Shown here: positions 53,801 to 59,800 of the stretch, piece by piece
How positions within the stretch are numbered: position 1 is the stretch's first letter
Layout of the letters: each line of letters begins with the position of its first letter
Source of the DNA: Mixophyes australis
Lineage: Eukaryota > Chordata > Amphibia > Anura > Limnodynastidae
Assembly: GCA_036250195.1 (NCBI GenBank)
Contig: JAVHZZ010000004.1
Span: 142,303,729 to 142,367,728, forward strand
Direction of reading: 5' to 3'
Length of the DNA: 64,000 nucleotides
Translations under genes and position numbers: made by a program
Notes under the pieces: model-generated
The model's input: only the letters and a program-made list of their open reading frames with translations
Told to the model about the DNA's origin: nothing
Database searches by the model: none

Positions 53801-56800
53801 TCCCAAATTATAAAAAATTTCAAAAAAAGTTATAAAAAAATTACAAAAAAAGTAATTATAATAGAAAAAGAAAAAATATCCCAAAACAATCCTGCACTAT
53901 AAGTCCAATGGTACTGCTATATTACAAAGTTCACTGATTCTGCAGTATAAGTCCAGTGGTACTGATATATTACAAAGTTCACTGATTCAGCAGTATAAGT
54001 CCAGTGGTACTGCTATTACAAAGTTCACTGATTCAGCAGTATAAGTCCAGTGGTACTGATATATTACAAAGTTCACTGATTCAGCAGTATAAGTCCAGTG
54101 GTACTGATATATTACAAAGTTCACTGATTCAGCAGTATAAGTCCAGTGGTACTGCTATATTACAAAGTTCACTGATTCAGCAGTATAAGTCCAGTGGTAC
54201 TGATATATTACAAAGTTCACTGATTCAGCAGTATAAGTCCAGTGGTACTGCTATATTACAAAGTTCACTGATTCAGCAGTATAAGTCCAGTGGTACTGAT
54301 ATATTACAAAGTTCACTGATTCAGCAGTATAAGTCCAGTGGTACTGCTATTACAAAGTTCACTGATTCAGCAGTATAAGTCCAGTGGTACTGATATATTA
54401 CAAAGTTCACTGATTCAGCAGTATAAGTCCAGTGGTACTGATATATTACAAAGTTCACTGATTCAGCAGTATAAGTCCAGTGGTACTGTTATATTACAAA
54501 GTTCACTGATTCAGCAGTATAAGTCCAGTGGTACTGATATATTACAAAGTTCACTGATTCAGCAGTATAAGTCCAGTGGTACTGCTATATTACAAAGTTC
54601 ACTGATTCAGCAGTATAAGTCCAGTGGTACTCTCCTGTACCGCATATAATTTTTAAAGGCTTTGCCGAGTGTGTGTGGCTTAGGGGTACGCTCTCTTGTG
54701 CTACATATAATGGAAAACCAAAATTTGGAGGATAAAGTAGGGAAAGATCAAGACCCACTTCCTCCTAATGCTGAAGCTGCTGCCACTAGTCATGACATAG
54801 ACGATGAAATGCCATCAACGTCGTCTGGCAAGCCCGATGCCCAATCTCCTAGTACAGGGCATGTAAAATCCAAAAAGCCCAAGTTCTCAAAAAGTAGCAA
54901 AAAGAGAAACTTAAAATCATCTGAGGAGAAACGTAAAGTTGGCAATATGCCATTTACGACACGTAGTGGCAAGGAACGGCTTAGGCCCTGGCCCGTGTTC
55001 ATGACTAGTGGTCCAGTTTCACCCAAGGATCTAAGCCTTCCTCCTCCCCCCCCTACAAAAAATTTAAGAGAGTTATGCTGTCAGCAACAACAACAAAACA
55101 GCAAAGAACTCTGCCTTCTAAACAGATGACATCACAAATCCCCAAGGCGAGTCCAAGGGTGTTGATGGTTGTGAAGCCTGACCTTCCCATCACTGTACGG
55201 GAAGAGGTGACTCCATCCAGCATTTGCAGCACGCCCTCTGCATATGCTGGAAGGATCACCCACAGTCCAGTTACAGATTTGGCTAATGAAGGTGTGAATG
55301 TTGTACAGCGGGAGGAGGATATTGATGTAGCTGGCGCTGAGGAGGATGTTGATGATTATGATGCAGACAGATACCAAATTGCCTTTCTCAATTTCTATTT
55401 ATATTCTAGATTATATAACGGCTGAATAGTTTTCTATTTTACTCCTAGTGGAGAGGGGATCTGATGCAGACAGATATCAAACTGCCTTTGTCCATTTCTT
55501 TGTATATTTGAATTTATAGTTCTACAGTCTATGCAGGCTGCTTTTTTAATATTCAACTACAAGTATAGGGCGGGGGGGGGGGGGGGCATAGATAGCCACC
55601 AAAGTAACGTGGTCCATTTAATTTCACTTTCTAGCTCCACAGTCTGTGCAGCCTGCTTTTTTTTATCTTCAGAGTATTTACTTTAAGCCTTGCAATCTAA
55701 ATTAACAAGAGGTAGTGACGTGCTAGAACTCCACCCTCTATATGCTGCACAGGATGGAGGAGCATCAAAAGGCCATTCAAGCCTACACAGCCACCTACGA
55801 CATAGGAAAAGGAGTGGGGATGCGCCTGAGTCAAGCGCACTGGAGAATGATTTCCGTGTTGTGCAAGGTTCTGCAGCCATTTGAACTTGCCACACGAGAA
55901 GTCAGTTCCGACACTGCCAGCTTGAGTCAGGTGATTCCCCTGATCAGGCTTTTGCAGAAGCAGCTGGAGAAAGTGAGGGAGGAGCTGGTACACCATTGCG
56001 ATTCCACCAAGCATGTAGCTCTTGTGGATGAAGCCCTTCGCACGCTTTGCCAGGATCCGAGGGTGGTCAGTCTTTTAAAGTCAGAGGAATACATTCTGCC
56101 CACCGTTCTCGATCCTCGGTTTAAAGCGTATGTTGTGTCTCTGTTTCCGGCGGACACAAGTCTACAGCGGTGCAAAGACCTGCTGGTCAGGAGATTGTCC
56201 TCTGAAGAGGACAGTGACATGCCACCAGCTCCACCTTCATTTTCATCACTGTTTGTGCAGTTCCAAAAAAGAGGAACTGCCATTTCTATTGCTACCTTCT
56301 TTCTTTCTGTATTTCCCGCGTCCTGTGGTCTGTTCTGCTAAGGACATTGTTATTTCCAAGTTATCCAAAAGTTTAAAAAAAAAAAAAAAAAAATTTTTAT
56401 AAAAAAAATTATAAAAAATTCATTTAAAAAAAATAAATAACAATTTTTCCAAAATTAATTGGAAAAAAATATTAAAATTTTTTAAGAAATATAGCTTGTA
56501 CTGCTATTTAAAAGTCTAACTACGATCATTCACTGTTGCTGTACCCAAAAATAATAGGTACTGCTATTAAAGTACAGTCCAGTGGTACTCTCCTGTGCCG
56601 CAGATAATTTGTAAAAGCTTTGCCGAGTGTGTGTAGTTATGTATCACAGGTGTTAAGAAGAGGCACAACACTGACAACCTGTTAGAGAAACTGAGAGAAA
56701 TAATCTCTCTGTGGCTCACCCCACTTAGACTCTCCTGGGGATTCGAATAACTGCCATTTCTAGTACTACCTTCTTTCTTTCTATATTTAAAACAAAAAAA

Positions 56801-59800
56801 AATTGTCATTTCTATTACTACGTTAATTGTTTGTGCAGTCACAAAAAAGAGGAACTGCGCCCTTAACTGCTATGTTGGTTTTAGACGTCCATCCGGTGTC
56901 CGCCATCTGTTCCCTGGAATTCAGACCAGTTGAGGTTTTTTTTTATTATATTGTGGGGACCACTCCACTACGCAGTCCAGATACTTTTTTGGTAAAATTC
57001 AGACCAGTTGAGTTTTTTTTTTACTATATTGTGGCCCCGGTATCAAATTGGGTACCGGGGCCACTCCACTACGCAGTCCAGATACTTGTTTGGTGGAATT
57101 CAGACCAGTTGAGGGTTTTTTTATTATATTGTGGGGACCACTCCACTACGCAGTCCAGATACTTTTTTGGTGGAATTCAGACCAGTTGAGGGTTTTTTTA
57201 TTATAATGTGGGGACCACTCCACTACGCAGTCCAGATACCTTTTTGGTAGAATTGAGACCATTTGAGGGTGATATATTGTGGCCCCGGTACCAAATTGTG
57301 TACCGGGACCACTGCACTATGCAGTCCAGAAAGCTACCTCGGTGAAACGTTTTGGACTAAAAACAATATTGTGAGGTGTGAGGTGTTCAGAATAGACTGG
57401 GAATTAGTGGAAATGATTGTTATTGAATGTTATTGAGGTTAATAATAGCGTAGGAGTGAAAATAAACCAAAAAAACTTGATTTTAACACTTTTTATGGTT
57501 TTTTTTTAAATAAATCCGAATCCAAAACCTTAAATCCGAACCAAAACCTTTCGTCAAGTGTTTTGCGAAACAAATCCGAACCCAAAACCTCAAGCAAATC
57601 TGAATCCAAAACACAAAACACGAGACACCAAAAGTGGCCAGTGCACATCCCTAGATGTAATGGGGTATTCTGGCCTAGCTGGAAATCTCCTGGTGCACTT
57701 TATTATTAGAATGCTGATTAGGTCTGAATATGTTTATACCATTTACTCGCTATACACATGTATTTTATAATGGTCTGTTCGTGAGAGTCAATAGTGACCC
57801 CGTGCACTAATTCTTAGAATCTTTCAAAACGCCAGTCTCTTCTAATGTCTTCCTACTTATTTCATGTGCTTTTTATTGCATTTGTTACATAGGCAGCGTT
57901 GTAACACAAACCTTTTTGTAGATCTAGGTAACCAACTAATTCCTATATTAAGCAGTCAGCTTTGTAGAATATTCTTTAGGAAGGGAGCAATGAAATCTGT
58001 TGATGATGTGAATGTGAAATAGTGCTTAAGTAAAGAATGGTATCAATACTTTCTTAAGTTGAGGTGTCTTTGATTTCTTAAGTAAGTTTTAATATAAAGC
58101 TTAATATTTAATTTTATATAGTATTTCTAAAGCTGTATAATTTTTCATAAAACTGTCAAATTAGTAAGATATACAGACATTACATAGAAGTACAAACAAA
58201 TGGGTGTGAAAAGTATCCTGCGTGTACTTACATTCTAAGTGGAAAAGAGTACATGTGAGAAACAGTGCGGGCTGAGCGAGGGCAGTAACTTCTATTTTTA
58301 CGGTTCCCCGTTCTTCTCTAGCATATGTTAATCTTCACAGCTGTTTGCTTTGTTCTTCATGAAATTATGCTTATAACTGTGTGTGGTTTATATACTTCTT
58401 ATTTGGTTTATTGGAATTGTGGTTATATGTTGGTGGCTTTATACATCTACCCAACGTGTGACAACATTTTGTTACCACGTGATGACACTATGACGTTGCA
58501 GAGTAAGTGTCTGGCAGGTTTTTAGTCATCTGCTTGCTGGGAGTGTAATATATGAGCCAGAACCACAACCCTATCCTAATATATTTACATTGTCTCAATT
58601 GTGGCAATGTTTTTAGTCTGGTTAATAAAAGATGCATCATTACAAGGAGTAGCTGACAGTACGCTCTTACATTGCCTGCATATTTCATTACAGCTGGTGC
58701 TATGGTACTTCTCTTGTGGAGTTTCCTTTCCATGCTGTAGCTTACTGGGATGTATGCATCTGTAGCTTAGAATGCGATGATTACCAGGCCTGCATATGAC
58801 TCTTGGTTCTCTTGGTTTAAGAATCAGCAATATTATTGTATGATATTGATAGGCTATATATTTTGTAATTTATTTATTTTTTAATTAAGATTTTAAGTTT
58901 ATTAACATTATAGAGTCACATTCTATATAAAAGCTTAAAAACACTGCAAAGTAAATATATGTACTCATCAGTACATATAATTTTTTATGACTAATATGGC
59001 TAAAAGGGTTGTCAGGTGGCGTCCCACTGTGCAGGGACGGTCGCCTTCTTCCCCGGCCAGGCGCGTCCTGTCACCCAGCAACGGGACACCCGTTAGGGTG
59101 CCAGAGTACTAGGTCCACTCTTACTCCAGCAGTTATTGCAGTTCCAGTCTCTGAGTTCTGCCACCCCACTCCTGTTCCAGTTAGCTTGCTTTCCCTGTTG
59201 TGACCTTGGCTTGGCTCCTGACTTCTCCTTTTGGATACTGATTTTGTCTATGCTTTCTGACCTTTGGCTTTCCTGACCACTCTCTTCATTCTGATTCAGC
59301 ATTGCATTCCAGCCCGGCTTGACCTAGGATTGTCTGATCACGCTTCTTTCACCCACCTATTTCTCCAGTAGCTAACTTAGAGGGCCGTGAGCTGCACATC
59401 CCACACAGCGAAGCTTATTTATCCCTGCGGGGTCCCTAGTAAAGACCGGTTCAGTAGTCAGTAGCATTAACCACTGATAAACAGACTCCATCCCTTATTT
59501 CCTCTTGGCTTCATGACAAGGATGTTTTTATGTTGTTATGAAAGTGAATATTTAGCATGCATGCTGTACTTAGAAATAAATTGTATACAATACATTGAAC
59601 AATAAATATTTAATCTGCAAACAGTTCAAAAATTTAAACATTGTGTACATCAGACCCAATTGTCCATCATGTACAAGTGAATGTCCAGCACATATAGTTT
59701 CATAACACCACTATATAGCCACATAATAATCCCACCTACCGACTCTATACACGGAGTCTGCGTCTGCCACTCAGCTGTCACTGCCAAGCACTGCAGCTAC

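Larger units (their letters stand above)
53352..57653 (+). mobile_element. 4.3-kb hAT element with perfect 8-bp TSD
   Basis: GATGTAAT flanks both sides exactly (53344-53351 and 57654-57661). The ends are TAGAGATGAGCG and, reversed, TAGGGATGTGCA. Contents in order: a hairpin near the left end (GGGCTCGGAT/ATCCGAGCCC at 53369-53395), a CTGTGCTGTGTCC low-complexity tract (53580-53775), a 48-bp tandem array, an unrecognised ORF (about 54710-55129), the C-terminal half of a hAT transposase, and five ~75-bp tandem units before the right end. Much transposase sequence is missing. It occupies about 40% of intron 13. Confidence 0.93.

Noticed and set aside
53541..53902. Cys/Val/Leu-rich small ORFs that look membrane-like
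   Set aside because: They come from the CTGTGCTGTGTCC low-complexity tract; two frames give similar nonsense.
54004..54649. Repeat proteins with a 16-residue unit
   Set aside because: The 48-bp period keeps a frame open by arithmetic; there is no independent sign of coding.
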